Notes: generated from the sequence alone by a model not told the origin. A stretch of 64,000 nt of DNA from Kitasatospora sp. NBC_01266 (GCF_036242395.1 NZ_CP108458.1:6820001-6884000); one strand, 5' to 3'. Numbered from the stretch's first letter, positions 43,475 to 52,295 are shown. Numbers and translations: made by a program.

Positions 43475-44041
43475 TCAGTCGGTCGCGGCCGCCCCCGCCC
43501 CCGCTCCCGCCCCCGCCCCCGCCCCCGCCCCCGCCCCCGCTCCCGCCCCCGGTGCCGCCCCCGCTCCCGCCCCCGGTGCCGGTGACGAAGCCGCTGCCGC
43601 GACTGCCGAGCGCCCGGCCAGCCGCTCGTACCGCTGGCGGGCCGCCTGCGGGGTGCCCAGGCCCAGACCGAACGCCACCTCCTGCCAGGTGAGTCCGCGC
43701 CCGCGTGCCATCCCGAGCAGTCCGGCCTCCAGGTCGTCCATCTCGGCCCGGGCCAGCGGGACCAGGCTGAGCGCGGCCAGGATGTCGCTGCGGTCCACCT
43801 CCGGCTCGCCCGCCTCGGCCGTCGCGGTGCCGCTGAGCAGCAGGCTGACCAGACGGATCGCCTCGTGCGGGGCGAGGACCGCGGGGTGCACCTGGCGTCG
43901 GCGCTGCTCGTCGGTGGCGGCGTGCCGCTCGGCTATCCGGAAGAGCGAGGTGTACTCGCGCTGGGCCCGCGCCTGGTCGGGATCCGGCACCGCGAACGGA
44001 TCGACGGGTCCGACCGGATCGGCAGAGTGAGTTGATGCCAT
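43475..44041 (-). CDS. Putative HTH protein with (Gly-Ala)n tail
   Basis: A 188-aa protein without a named family. Residues 85-135 read like a sigma-r4/ParB-type helix-turn-helix: LVPLARAEMDDLEAGLLGMA, then RGRGLTWQEVAFGLGLGTPQ, AARQRYERLAGR. The last 35 residues are nearly pure Gly-Ala, encoded by a run of CCCCCG hexamers (43488-43575), a likely unstable microsatellite. ATG 44041. A cluster of TGTTC half-sites (44078-44101) just upstream suggests self-regulation. Confidence 0.7.
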   Translation of the reverse strand: MASTHSADPVGPVDPFAVPDPDQARAQREYTSLFRIAERHAATDEQRRRQVHPAVLAPHEAIRLVSLLLSGTATAEAGEPEVDRSDILAALSLVPLARAEMDDLEAGLLGMARGRGLTWQEVAFGLGLGTPQAARQRYERLAGRSAVAAAASSPAPGAGAGAAPGAGAGAGAGAGAGAGAGAGAAATD

Positions 44042-44077
44042 GTCAGCACTCTGGTCGAGGCTTCAATCAGTTGTCAA

Positions 44078-44101
44078 TGTTCACTTGTGAACAACCTGTT
44101 C
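44078..44101. promoter_or_regulatory. Cluster of TGTTC/GAACA half-sites
   Basis: TGTTCAC-TT-GTGAACA (44078-44093) is palindromic, and GAACA-ACC-TGTTC (44089-44101) overlaps it. It is placed just upstream of the HTH gene and about 60 bp before the M-box promoter region. Probable operator. Confidence 0.5.
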
Positions 44102-44170
44102 ATCAGTCAAAGTTTGGTAATCGCGGGCGCTTCGATGTGGGCGCGGGTCTATGCTGATTAGCGTTCAATG

Positions 44171-44352
44171 AAGAAGGCACCTCGTTCGGTGAGGCGTCTT
44201 CACGGACACAGGCCACTGATCCCAACCGTCGAGAGACGCTCCGGATCAGGACAGATCTTCCCGACCTAAGGGTTGATCCCAAGTGGCTTCCGGCTCAACC
44301 GAGTCGGATCACGCCGTGAAGTGCCAAAGCTCTGACGAGTTGGGGTGAGCTG
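44171..44352 (+). promoter_or_regulatory. M-box (ykoK-type) Mg2+ riboswitch
   Basis: Conserved M-box pieces occur in order: CACCTCGTTCGGTGAGGCG (44179-44197, consensus GTTAGGTGAGGC), ACAGGCCACTGATCCC, CGTCGAGAGACGC, GGACAGATCTTCC, CCTAAGGGTTGATCCC, AGTGGCTTCCGG, and finally GTGAAGTGCCAAAGCTCTGA then CGAG (the CAAAGCTCTACGA end). This matches the actinobacterial form of the aptamer as I remember it. TATGCT (44150-44155) is a plausible -10. It precedes the NRAMP-like gene by about 270 nt, so high Mg2+ should shut the transporter off. Confidence 0.85.
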
Positions 44353-44440
44353 GTCCTCGGGGCCGGCGAGCTCCTTGCCGTGTCGTCATGCGCAGCGGTC
44401 CGTCGCGCGCACCGGCCGGGAGGAGGCGAGAGACAGACTC

Positions 44441-44512
44441 ATGGATTGCAGTAGTCCGGGCCACAGTTGCCCCTACCCCCGCTTGTCCTCGTACTTCTTC
44501 GGCTCGCGGTAA
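44441..44512 (+). CDS. Possible 23-codon upstream ORF in the Mg2+ leader
   Basis: ATG 44441 to TAA 44512 encodes MDCSSPGHSCPYPRL, then SSYFFGSR. It lies between the M-box aptamer and a set of hairpins. AGGAGG (44421-44426) is upstream but 14 bases away, which is long. The peptide has three Pro and ends in a TAA, rare here. Proline-containing leader peptides sense Mg2+ in enterobacterial mgtL; a similar role here is speculation. Confidence 0.35.
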   Translation: MDCSSPGHSCPYPRLSSYFFGSR

Positions 44513-44514
44513 CC

Positions 44515-44603
44515 ACCTCGGCAAGCTTCACCCGTACAGGTGCGGGCACCTGTTCCGAGGTCTGCTGCCGCGTGCCCCCGAACTCCCCCTGAATCGTTGG
44601 GGG
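44515..44603 (+). promoter_or_regulatory. Hairpins of the transporter leader (expression platform)
   Basis: An outer stem ACCTCGG/CCGAGGT (44515-44521, 44555-44561) encloses ACAGGTGC/GCACCTGT (44536-44543, 44546-44553). A third stem CCCCC/GGGGG (44585-44589, 44599-44603) ends just before the GAGGGAGG ribosome site (44606-44613). An alternative pairing of GCCCCC (44574-44579) with GGGGGC (44599-44604) is possible. Confidence 0.55.
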
Positions 44604-44619
44604 CTGAGGGAGGTTCACC

Positions 44620-46269
44620 ATGACCACCAACGTGACACTCGACTCGAAGGTTCCGGCGGCGCGCAGCGCGGTGCTGGATGATGCGCACCTGGGCGATATC
44701 AAGGGTGCGCTGGGCACGATCAGGCTGGATGACACGGCTGACCGCAAGGGTCTGTCGGCGAAGCTGAAGACGCTGCTGGCGATTGTCGGTCCGGGTCTGA
44801 TCGTGATGGTCGGCGACAACGACGCCGGGGCGTTCTCGACGTACGGCCAGGCGGGGCAGAACTACGGTACGCATCTGCTGTGGACGCTGCTGCTGCTGGT
44901 TCCGGTGCTGTACGTGAACCAGGAGATGGTGCTGCGGCTGGGTGCGGTGACCGGTGTGGGGCACGCGCGGCTGATCCTGGAGCGGTTCGGGAAGTTCTGG
45001 GGCGCGTTCAGCGTGATCGACCTGTTCCTGCTGAACGGGTTGACGCTGGTGACGGAGTTCATCGGGGTGACGCTGGCGGCGGGGTATCTGGGGCTGCCGA
45101 AGGTGGCGTCGGTGGTGCTGGCGGCGGCGGTGATCATCGCTTCGGCGTTCACGGGGTCGTTCCAGCGTTTCGAGCGGATCGCGGTGGCGCTGTGCGCGGG
45201 GTCGCTGCTGCTGGTGCCGATCTACTTCATGGTCCACCCGAGGACCTCGCAGCTGGCGCATGACTTCGTGGTGCCGGACATGCCGGGTGGTACGGGGCAG
45301 TTGGCGACGGTGATGCTGCTGATCATCTCGATCGTGGGGACGACGGTGGCGCCGTGGCAGTTGTTCTTCCAGCAGTCGTATGTGATCGACAAGCGGATCA
45401 CGCCGCGGTTCATGAAGTACGAGAAGGCCGATCTGTGGATCGGGATCGTGATCGTGGTCGTGGGTGCGGCGGCGATGATGGGTTTCACGGCGGCGGCGTT
45501 CGCGGGTACGGACGGGTTCGGGAACTTCACGGACGCGGGTGCGGTGGCGAAGGGGCTGGCGGACCATGGTGGCAAGGTGGTCGGGGTGCTGTTCGCGATC
45601 GCGTTGCTGGACGCGTCGATCATCGGTGCGTTCGCGGTGTCGCTGTCGACGGCGTATGCGATCGGTGATGTGTTCGGGATGAAGCACTCGCTGCACCGCG
45701 GGGTCGGTGGGGCGAAGGGGTTCTACGCGGTGTATGCGGGTCTGGTGTGTGCGGCGGCGGCGATCGTGCTGGCGTCCAGTGACCACACGCTGGGTCTGCT
45801 GACGCAGGGTGTGCAGGTGCTGGCGGGTGTGCTGCTGCCGTCGGCGTCGGTGTTCCTGCTGCTGCTGTGCAATGACAAGCAGGTGCTGGGGCCGTGGTCG
45901 AACGGGCCCAAGGTGAACGCGTTCACCTCGGCGGTGGTGGGGGTGCTGGTGACGCTGTCGGTGATCCTGACCGCTTCGGTGCTCTTCCCGGACATCACCT
46001 CGCGGCAGATCCTGGACATCATGGCCGGCTGCGGTGTGGTGGGTGTCCTGGTCGCCGGCTTCGCCTTCACCCGCAGGTTCGGAACCAGCACTGCCGCGAG
46101 CTCTCCGTCGGAGGCTGCGGGAGACTGGCGGATGCCGCCGCTGGAGACCCTGACCCGCCCGGTGATGTCCACCGGCCGCAAGGTCGGCATGGGCGCACTG
46201 CGCGGCTACCTGTTCATCGCGCTGATCCTGGTGGTCGTCAAGCTGGTCGGGACCGCGCTCGGCCACTGA
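44620..46269 (+). CDS. NRAMP-related Mg2+ transporter
   Basis: A 549-aa integral membrane protein of the NRAMP/SLC11 fold with 11-12 helices after an 45-residue cytosolic N terminus. The helix-1 metal motif DPGN of Mn/Fe NRAMPs is replaced: LIVMVGDNDAGAFSTYGQAG (about residues 60-79). The helix-6 Met-containing motif is also changed (ISIVGTTVAPWQLFFQQSYV, about 236-255). These are features of the Mg2+-selective NRAMP-related transporters, and the M-box upstream supports Mg2+ as substrate. Ribosome site GAGGGAGG, six bases before ATG. Single gene ending at a long hairpin. The gene uses an unusual number of G-ending codons (GTG, GCG, CTG). Confidence 0.88.
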   Translation: MTTNVTLDSKVPAARSAVLDDAHLGDIKGALGTIRLDDTADRKGLSAKLKTLLAIVGPGLIVMVGDNDAGAFSTYGQAGQNYGTHLLWTLLLLVPVLYVNQEMVLRLGAVTGVGHARLILERFGKFWGAFSVIDLFLLNGLTLVTEFIGVTLAAGYLGLPKVASVVLAAAVIIASAFTGSFQRFERIAVALCAGSLLLVPIYFMVHPRTSQLAHDFVVPDMPGGTGQLATVMLLIISIVGTTVAPWQLFFQQSYVIDKRITPRFMKYEKADLWIGIVIVVVGAAAMMGFTAAAFAGTDGFGNFTDAGAVAKGLADHGGKVVGVLFAIALLDASIIGAFAVSLSTAYAIGDVFGMKHSLHRGVGGAKGFYAVYAGLVCAAAAIVLASSDHTLGLLTQGVQVLAGVLLPSASVFLLLLCNDKQVLGPWSNGPKVNAFTSAVVGVLVTLSVILTASVLFPDITSRQILDIMAGCGVVGVLVAGFAFTRRFGTSTAASSPSEAAGDWRMPPLETLTRPVMSTGRKVGMGALRGYLFIALILVVVKLVGTALGH

Positions 46270-46301
46270 AGAACGGACCGCGCGGTCGGCTCGGAAACGG
46301 G

Positions 46302-46353
46302 CGAGGCGCCCCCGGGACGGCGAACCGTCAGGTTCGGCCCGGTGGGCGCCTCG
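46302..46353. terminator. Long bidirectional terminator
   Basis: CGAGGCGCCC (46302-46311) pairs with GGGCGCCTCG (46344-46353). Inside, CCGGG pairs with CCCGG, and CGAACC with GGTTCG (46321-46326, 46331-46336). It lies between the convergent transporter and ohr genes. Confidence 0.88.
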
Positions 46354-46378
46354 ACAGACCCGAGCGAGCTGCGCGTGC

Positions 46379-46792
<414 letters not shown>

Positions 46793-46902
46793 CGGAATCG
46801 TCCTTCGTCCGTCGTCGATCACCCGGCGGGGTGCCCGGGTGGGCCGGCCGAGTGGTGTTCGGCCGAGTGGTTCGGCCGCTCCACCAGCATGGCACGCGAT
46901 TC

Positions 46903-46916
46903 AGTTGTGCGCAACC
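46903..46916. promoter_or_regulatory. Putative OhrR operator
   Basis: AGTTGTGCGCAACC, with GTTG/CAAC arms around TGCG. A further GTTG half-site follows at 46933-46936 (GAGTTGTATCC). It lies between ohr and ohrR, within 50 bp of the ohrR start. Confidence 0.55.
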
Positions 46917-46949
46917 AAGTGATGCGCGATCGAGTTGTATCCTTGAGGC

Positions 46950-47465
46950 ATGGCCACCGTGAACCCGAGCAGCCCGCCGTCCCCGACCGGCGACGGCCTG
47001 CCCGCCGACCTCGACCTGCTCCAGCTCGACCTCCAGGTCTGCTTCGCCGTGCACGCCGCTGCCCGCTCCTTCGACCGGGTCTACCGCCGGCTGCTCCAGG
47101 ACCTCGGTCTGACCTACCCGCAGTACCTGGTGATGCTGACGCTCTGGGAGCACGGTGATCTGCCGGTCAAGCGGCTCGGCGAACTGCTGCGGCTCGACTC
47201 CGGCACGCTCTCGCCGCTGCTGAAGCGGCTGGACGCGGCCGGCCTGGTGCTGCGTGAGCGCAGCCCCCAGGACGAGCGCTCGGTGATCGTCCGCCTCACC
47301 GCCGAGGGCACCGCGCTGCGCGGCGCCGCCCAGCGGGTGCCCCGGCAGATCGCGGTCGCGAGCGGGCTGACGGCCGCGCAGGGCGTCGAGCTGCGCACCC
47401 GGCTCGAGCAACTGACCGCCACCCTGGACATGTTCGGCACCGAGCCGGCGGCCGGCGAGGCCTGA
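46950..47465 (+). CDS. ohrR: OhrR, peroxide-sensing MarR-family repressor
   Basis: A 171-aa MarR-family protein with the OhrR-type reactive cysteine, Cys31 in LQLDLQVCFAVHAAARSF. Winged helix: LTYPQYLVMLTLWEHGDLPV, KRLGELLRLDSGTLSPLLKR, and the wing ERSPQDERSVIVRLT. Oxidation of the Cys by organic peroxides should release DNA and induce ohr. Start: ATG 46950 has GAGG only one base upstream, so it is either leaderless (TTGTAT at 46934-46939 as -10) or begins at GTG 46959, which has proper spacing. Confidence 0.92.
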   Translation: MATVNPSSPPSPTGDGLPADLDLLQLDLQVCFAVHAAARSFDRVYRRLLQDLGLTYPQYLVMLTLWEHGDLPVKRLGELLRLDSGTLSPLLKRLDAAGLVLRERSPQDERSVIVRLTAEGTALRGAAQRVPRQIAVASGLTAAQGVELRTRLEQLTATLDMFGTEPAAGEA

Positions 47466-47490
47466 GCGGGCCGCCGCCTCGGCGTCGCGG

Positions 47491-48234
47491 TCAGCGCAGG
47501 GCGTGCCGGACCCAGACGTTCGGTTCGACGTAGCTGACCACGTCCCGCTCCGGCGAGCAGTGCGCGGGTACCAGGCCGTCCGGCACCAGGACCGGGCCCG
47601 GTGCGTCGAACGGCAGGCCGGTCCAGGCACGCCACTGCGCGGTGGAGCCGGTGACCGTCATCGAGCAGGGCGCGACCGAGTCGATCACGCCGCCGGCCCG
47701 TACGTGGGTGCGCAGCCAGGCGTCGACCGGCAGGCCGTCCGCCCGGGTGCGCAGCGCGTACTCGCCCATCGGGCTGTCGGGTTCGAGGTGCTTGCCGGTC
47801 GGTCGCACCGGGGCGACCAGCTCGGCGAAGCCGCGCGAGCGGGCATTCTCGCGCAGCGCGGCCAGCAGCACGGCCGACAGGCCCTGGCCGAGCCGGTCCG
47901 CCCGCACGGTGACGTCGATCGCGCTCACCGTGTCTGCCGGAGTGCCGCGCCGCAGGTCCTGGAACGCCCAGACCAGCACCTTGTCCCAGCCGCCGGCCGG
48001 CAACTCGCCGCGCCCCGGCCCGTGCAGCGCGAACGGCACGCTGTGGCCGCGGGCCACCACGACGCCGTCCGGGTCGGTCGCCACCATGGTGAACTCGGGA
48101 AAAACCTGGTCGAGTTCTCCGAAGTGGGCGAGCCCGACCAGGTCGTTCAGAATGAACTCCGGCCAGGTGTCGGGGAACCAGAGCGACTCGGCGAGGTGCG
48201 GCCGTTCGGCCAGCGTGGTGATCATGAATTCCAT
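47491..48234 (-). CDS. GNAT-type N-acetyltransferase, 247 aa
   Basis: A 247-aa acetyltransferase-like protein. AIDVTVRADRLGQGLSAVLL (about residues 112-131) is the acetyl-CoA-binding region, with GQGLS in place of the usual GxGxG/A. ARSRGFAELVAPVRPTGKHL follows. The end (GPVLVPDGLVPAHCSPERDV) is a conserved tail in this actinobacterial subgroup. ATG 48234 (MEFMITTL). Substrate unknown. Convergent with ohrR. Confidence 0.8.
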   Translation of the reverse strand: MEFMITTLAERPHLAESLWFPDTWPEFILNDLVGLAHFGELDQVFPEFTMVATDPDGVVVARGHSVPFALHGPGRGELPAGGWDKVLVWAFQDLRRGTPADTVSAIDVTVRADRLGQGLSAVLLAALRENARSRGFAELVAPVRPTGKHLEPDSPMGEYALRTRADGLPVDAWLRTHVRAGGVIDSVAPCSMTVTGSTAQWRAWTGLPFDAPGPVLVPDGLVPAHCSPERDVVSYVEPNVWVRHALR

Positions 48235-48261
48235 ACGGCGCAGGGTAGCTAGGATGACCGG

Positions 48262-48684
48262 GTGTTCGATCGGTTGGGGATCCAGGTGCTGGCGCCGGGG
48301 CCTCGGTTCGCGGCCCAGACGCGGTTCTGGGTGAACGGCGAGGACCTGGTGGAACAGGCGGTCGGCCCCGGGGGCTACGGGCCGAGCGCGGTCAGCGTGT
48401 TCCCCGTCGGCCGCCCCGGTCTGCTGCGGGCGACCGGCGAGCCGCGGCGCGTGGAGCTGGGAGAGCCGGAGTGCACCGGTGGCTGCTGCGGCTTCCTCTC
48501 CGCCGTCGTGCAGCGGTTCGGGAACGTCGTCCGCTGGTCGGACTGGGAGGTTCCCGCCGACGGAACCCGGCCGCTGGAGTTCGACTTCGAGGCGGACCGG
48601 TACGAGGCCGAGCTGGCCCGCGTCGAGGCGCCTGGCTGGCGGCGGCGCGGGCGGGCGCGCTCGCGCCTTCCGGGACGGGAATGA
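48262..48684 (+). CDS. Hypothetical protein, 140 aa
   Basis: Not recognised. It starts at GTG 48262 behind AGGATGACCGG. The chain reads MFDRLGIQVLAPGPRFAAQT and contains a CTGGCCGFL segment (about residue 73), then SDWEVPADGTRPLEFDFEAD. Beta-rich, soluble, with a very basic end (WRRRGRARSRLPGRE). Ends 21 bp before the FUSC gene, so probably co-transcribed. Confidence 0.65.
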   Translation: MFDRLGIQVLAPGPRFAAQTRFWVNGEDLVEQAVGPGGYGPSAVSVFPVGRPGLLRATGEPRRVELGEPECTGGCCGFLSAVVQRFGNVVRWSDWEVPADGTRPLEFDFEADRYEAELARVEAPGWRRRGRARSRLPGRE

Positions 48685-48705
48685 ACGACGCGCGAGGATC
48701 ATCCG

Positions 48706-50715
48706 ATGAGCAGCGCTGAGACCGATTCCGCCGGCCGACTGACCCCGCCTCCCTGGCTGGTCCGCACGCTGCGTCCGCAGCCCACCCCCGTGCCCAGGGC
48801 AGCCGCGGTGCGCGCGGCCGTCGGGATGGCGCTGCCGGTGGCTGTCGGCTTCGCCACCGGGCAGAGCGCCGACGGAGCGCTGGTCGCGATGGGGGCACTC
48901 GGCGCCGTGCTCGGGGACACCGCCGACGCCTACCGGCTGCGGGTGTTCAACATCGCCGTGCCGCAGCTCTTCGCCGCCGCCGGACTGGCGCTCGGCGAGC
49001 AGGTGTACGGGCACGGCTGGGTGGCGGTCGCCGCCCTCACCGGGCTCGCGCTGGTGGCCGGGATGATCAGCACGATCGGCGCGGTCTCCTCCGCCATCGG
49101 GCTCAACGTGCTGCTGATGGCGGTGATCGGCGCCGGCCTGCCGTTCCCGCCGCCCTGGTGGCACGGTCCCCTGCTGATCCTGCTCGGCGCCGCGCTGATC
49201 CTGGCGATGGCGCTGCTCGCCTGGCCGGTCCGGTCCCGGGTCCCCGAACGGGACGCGGTCGCCGACGCCTACCGGCAGACCGCCGACCTGCTCGACGCCG
49301 CCGGCGGCGAGCACTGGAGCGAGGTGCGCGCCCGGCTGACCGGGGCCCTCGACCACGCCTACGACCTGCTGCTCAGCCGCCGCGCGCTGGCCCCGGGGCG
49401 CAGCCAGGGGATGTCCCGCCTGATGGCACTGCTGGGCGCGCTGACACCGCTGATCGAGGCCGCCCCCGCCGTGCACGCGGCGGGCGGCGCGCTGGGCGGC
49501 CAACTGGCGGGCGAGGTGCGGCGGATCGCGCGGGCGGTGGGGGCCGGGCAGCCGCTCGCGGTGGACGCCGTGTCGGAGCGCGAACCGACCACCCCCGTGG
49601 AACGGGCCGCGGCTGCCGCCGTCCTGCACGCGCGGGAGGTGCTGGCGGGCAAGCACCAGTCGCTCGCGGCCTCCGCCGCGCTGCGCCCGACCCCGCTGCG
49701 GGTCCGGGCCCGGTCCAGGGCCCGTGAGGTACTGCTGTCGGCCGCCTCCTGGCACTACGGCCTGCGGCTGGCGCTCTGCCTGGGGTTGGCCCAGGCGCTG
49801 GTCTCCACCATCGCCGTGCCGCGCTCCTACTGGGTGCCGCTGACCGTGACCTTCGTCCTGAAGCCGGACTTCGGCTCGGTCTTCTCCCGCGCGGTGCTGC
49901 GTGCGCTGGGGACCGCCGTCGGCCTGGTGCTGGCCACCGCCGTGCTGGCGGTGGTGCCGCGCGGGGGCTGGGAGGTGCCGGTGGTGGCCGTGCTGGCGGC
50001 GGCGCTGCCGGTGGTCTCGCGGCGCAGCTACGGGCTGCAGACGATGGTGATCACACCGCTGATCCTGATCTTCTCCGACCTGCTGAACCATCAGGGTGTG
50101 CACCTGCTGGTGCCCCGGCTGGTGGACAGCCTGCTCGGCTGCGCGATCGTGCTGGTCGCGGGGTACGCGCTGTGGCCGGAGAGCTGGCACTCGCGGGTCG
50201 GCGCCCGGCTCGCGGACGCGGTGGAGGACGTGGCCCGGTACCTGGAGTGCGCGTTCGCGGGGGAGTGGGACGGGGACGGGGACGGCGGTGCCGCTGCGCC
50301 CGCGGCGGCACCGCAGGCTGGTGGCCGGGCGCGGCTGCGGCGCCGGCTCTACCGCGATCTGGCCGGTCTGCGCACCGAGTTCCAGCGCGCCCTGGGCGAA
50401 CCGCCGCCGGTGGGTGCGCGGGCCGCCGCCTGGTGGCCGCTGCTGGTGGCGGTGGAACGGGTGATCGATGCCGGCACCGCGGCTGCCGTGCAGACCGCCC
50501 AGGGCGCCAGGCCGCCGGAACCCGCCGAGGTGACGGCCGCGACCGCCGACCTGCGCGCCCTCGCCGCGGCGATCCGCGCCGACGGCACCGAACTCGCGCC
50601 GCCCCGCGACGACCTCGCCGCCGACACCCCGCTGGCCGGTGTCCGCCGTGAGGTGGCCGCCGCGCGCTCGGCCCTGGCGGGCCCGGCCGGGGTGGCGCCG
50701 CGGGCAGGCGGCTGA
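48706..50715 (+). CDS. FUSC-family membrane protein
   Basis: A 669-aa inner-membrane protein with the two-fold FUSC layout (fusaric-acid resistance/aromatic-acid exporter type). A first bundle of about six helices (residues 35-175: RAAVGMALPVAVGF ... LLAWPVRSR) is followed by a cytosolic helical domain (180-345), a second bundle (WHYGLRLALCLGLAQALVST ... CAIVLVAGYALWPESW, about 345-490) and a cytosolic C-terminal domain. RSYWVPLTVTFVLKPDFGSV is the most conserved FUSC segment. Likely an efflux protein; the substrate is unknown. Confidence 0.88.
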   Translation: MSSAETDSAGRLTPPPWLVRTLRPQPTPVPRAAAVRAAVGMALPVAVGFATGQSADGALVAMGALGAVLGDTADAYRLRVFNIAVPQLFAAAGLALGEQVYGHGWVAVAALTGLALVAGMISTIGAVSSAIGLNVLLMAVIGAGLPFPPPWWHGPLLILLGAALILAMALLAWPVRSRVPERDAVADAYRQTADLLDAAGGEHWSEVRARLTGALDHAYDLLLSRRALAPGRSQGMSRLMALLGALTPLIEAAPAVHAAGGALGGQLAGEVRRIARAVGAGQPLAVDAVSEREPTTPVERAAAAAVLHAREVLAGKHQSLAASAALRPTPLRVRARSRAREVLLSAASWHYGLRLALCLGLAQALVSTIAVPRSYWVPLTVTFVLKPDFGSVFSRAVLRALGTAVGLVLATAVLAVVPRGGWEVPVVAVLAAALPVVSRRSYGLQTMVITPLILIFSDLLNHQGVHLLVPRLVDSLLGCAIVLVAGYALWPESWHSRVGARLADAVEDVARYLECAFAGEWDGDGDGGAAAPAAAPQAGGRARLRRRLYRDLAGLRTEFQRALGEPPPVGARAAAWWPLLVAVERVIDAGTAAAVQTAQGARPPEPAEVTAATADLRALAAAIRADGTELAPPRDDLAADTPLAGVRREVAAARSALAGPAGVAPRAGG

Positions 50716-50727
50716 GCTGCCCTGCCG

Positions 50728-52272
50728 TCAGCGGGCCAGGCCCCGGAAGCGGGCCAGCCGGGGGCCAGGTGGGGTGAGCCGGGTCGCGTGGGCGAGCTCC
50801 TCGCGCAGGGCGCTGACGGTGCGTCGGATGAACGCGCCCGGCTCCTCGGCCGCCGGTACCGGTTCCGGCAGGATGCGGTCGATCACGCCTTCCGCCGCCA
50901 GTTCCACCGCCCCGATCCGCTGCTGTTCGGCGAGTTGCGGGGCGTGCTCGGGGGTGCGGTGCAGGATCACCGAGGCGCCCTCCGGGGGGAGGGGGGAGAG
51001 CCAGGCGTGTTCGGCGGCCAGCGTGCGGTCGGCGGGCAGCAGGGCGAGCGCCGCGCCGCCCGCGCCCTCGCCGAGCAGCAGGCTGACCACCGGGACCGGC
51101 AGCGTGCTCAACTCGGCCACGCAGCGGGCGATCTCCCCGGCCAGCGCGCCCTCTTCGGCGGACCGGCTGAGCAGCGCGCCGTGGGTGTCGATGACGGTGA
51201 GCAGCGGCAGGCGCAGTTCGGCGGCGAGCCGCATGCCGCGCCGGGCCGTGCGCAGGGCGCCGGGGCCGACCGGACCGTGCACGGCCGCCGCCGCCCGGTC
51301 GTGGCCGACCACCACGCAGCGCTGGTCGCCGAACCGGGCCAGCGCCAGGCGCAGCGCGTCGTCCCGCTCACCGGCTCCGGTGCCCGACAGCGGGACCAGG
51401 GTGTCGGCCTCGCCCAGGAGTTCGACCAGCCCAGGGCGGCCCGGCTCCCGGGTCCGACCGACGGACTCCCAGACCGGGACGGTGCGCGAAACCGTGGGTT
51501 CGTCCACCGAACCCATCGGTTCATTCACCGAACTGATCAGTTCGTTCACCGAACTCATCAGTTCACCCACCGAACCCCCGGGTTCGGCCAGCAGATCCAG
51601 GGCCGCCGTCAGCCAGCCCCGCAGCTGATCCGCAGTCAGTACCGCGTCCACGGTGCCGAACCGCTCCAGATGCTCGGCCCGCTGCACCCCCTCGGGGAAC
51701 GGCTCCCCGTACAGCGCCTGGTACACCCGTGGGCCCAGGAAGCCCACCAGGGCACCGGGCTCGGCGGTGGTCAACTGGCCGAGTGAGCCCCAGGAGGCGA
51801 GCACCCCGCCGGTGGTGGGGTGCCGCAGGTGGACCAGGTAGGGCAGCCCGGCGGCCTTGTGCGCGGTGACGGCGTTGGCGATGGCGATCATCCGGACGAA
51901 CGCGGGCGTCCCCTCCTGCATCCGGGTGCCGCCGGAGGCCGGGAAGCCGATCAGCGGCAGCCGCTCCGCCGTCGCCCGCTCCACCGCACGCAGCAGCCGG
52001 GCGGCGGTCGCGGTGCCGATCGAGCCGGCCAGGAAGGTGAACTCGCTGAGCAGCACGGCCACCCGGTGCCCGCCGATCCGGCCCTCCCCGGTGATCGCCG
52101 CCTCGTCCGCCCCGCTGCGGGCCCGCGCCCGGGCCAGGTCGTCGGCGTACGACGCGCCGTCGTCGCGGTACTGCGGCGGCTCGTCCCAACTGCGGAACGA
52201 GCCGCCGTCGAGCACCTGGTCGGCGAAGACCAGGGCGGCGGGCACTACGGGCGTCGAGGTCGGTTCGTCCAC
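50728..52272 (-). CDS. Fused carboxyltransferase (AccD-AccA type)
   Basis: A 514-aa acyl-CoA carboxylase carboxyltransferase with beta and alpha halves in one chain. The beta half contains AITGEGRIGGHRVAVLLSEF (about residues 63-82), GFPASGGTRMQEGTPAFVRM and GGVLASWGSLGQLTTAEPGA. The alpha half contains LVVGHDRA-like CVVVGHDRAAAAVHG, LPLLTVIDTHGALLSRSAEE, and LLGEGAGGAALALLPADRTL. The N-terminal Cys4 zinc finger of E. coli AccD is absent. A 7-residue tandem repeat links the halves. GTG 52272 with GGAGA upstream. No biotin carboxylase or carrier gene adjoins. Confidence 0.85.
   Translation of the reverse strand: MDEPTSTPVVPAALVFADQVLDGGSFRSWDEPPQYRDDGASYADDLARARARSGADEAAITGEGRIGGHRVAVLLSEFTFLAGSIGTATAARLLRAVERATAERLPLIGFPASGGTRMQEGTPAFVRMIAIANAVTAHKAAGLPYLVHLRHPTTGGVLASWGSLGQLTTAEPGALVGFLGPRVYQALYGEPFPEGVQRAEHLERFGTVDAVLTADQLRGWLTAALDLLAEPGGSVGELMSSVNELISSVNEPMGSVDEPTVSRTVPVWESVGRTREPGRPGLVELLGEADTLVPLSGTGAGERDDALRLALARFGDQRCVVVGHDRAAAAVHGPVGPGALRTARRGMRLAAELRLPLLTVIDTHGALLSRSAEEGALAGEIARCVAELSTLPVPVVSLLLGEGAGGAALALLPADRTLAAEHAWLSPLPPEGASVILHRTPEHAPQLAEQQRIGAVELAAEGVIDRILPEPVPAAEEPGAFIRRTVSALREELAHATRLTPPGPRLARFRGLAR
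51497..51580 (-). repeat. 21-bp in-frame tandem repeat in the carboxyltransferase linker
   Basis: Four 21-bp units, each with the core TTCrnyCACCGAAC. They encode heptads EPMGSVD, ELISSVN, ELMSSVN, EPGGSVG between the AccD-like and AccA-like halves. In-frame copy-number change would only alter linker length. Confidence 0.85.
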
Positions 52273-52295
52273 ACGACCAAGTCTCCAGATCCCCC

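Noticed and set aside
48235..50190. N-terminal extension of the acetyltransferase frame opposite the FUSC gene
   Set aside because: Shadow of FUSC; the acetyltransferase starts at ATG 48234.
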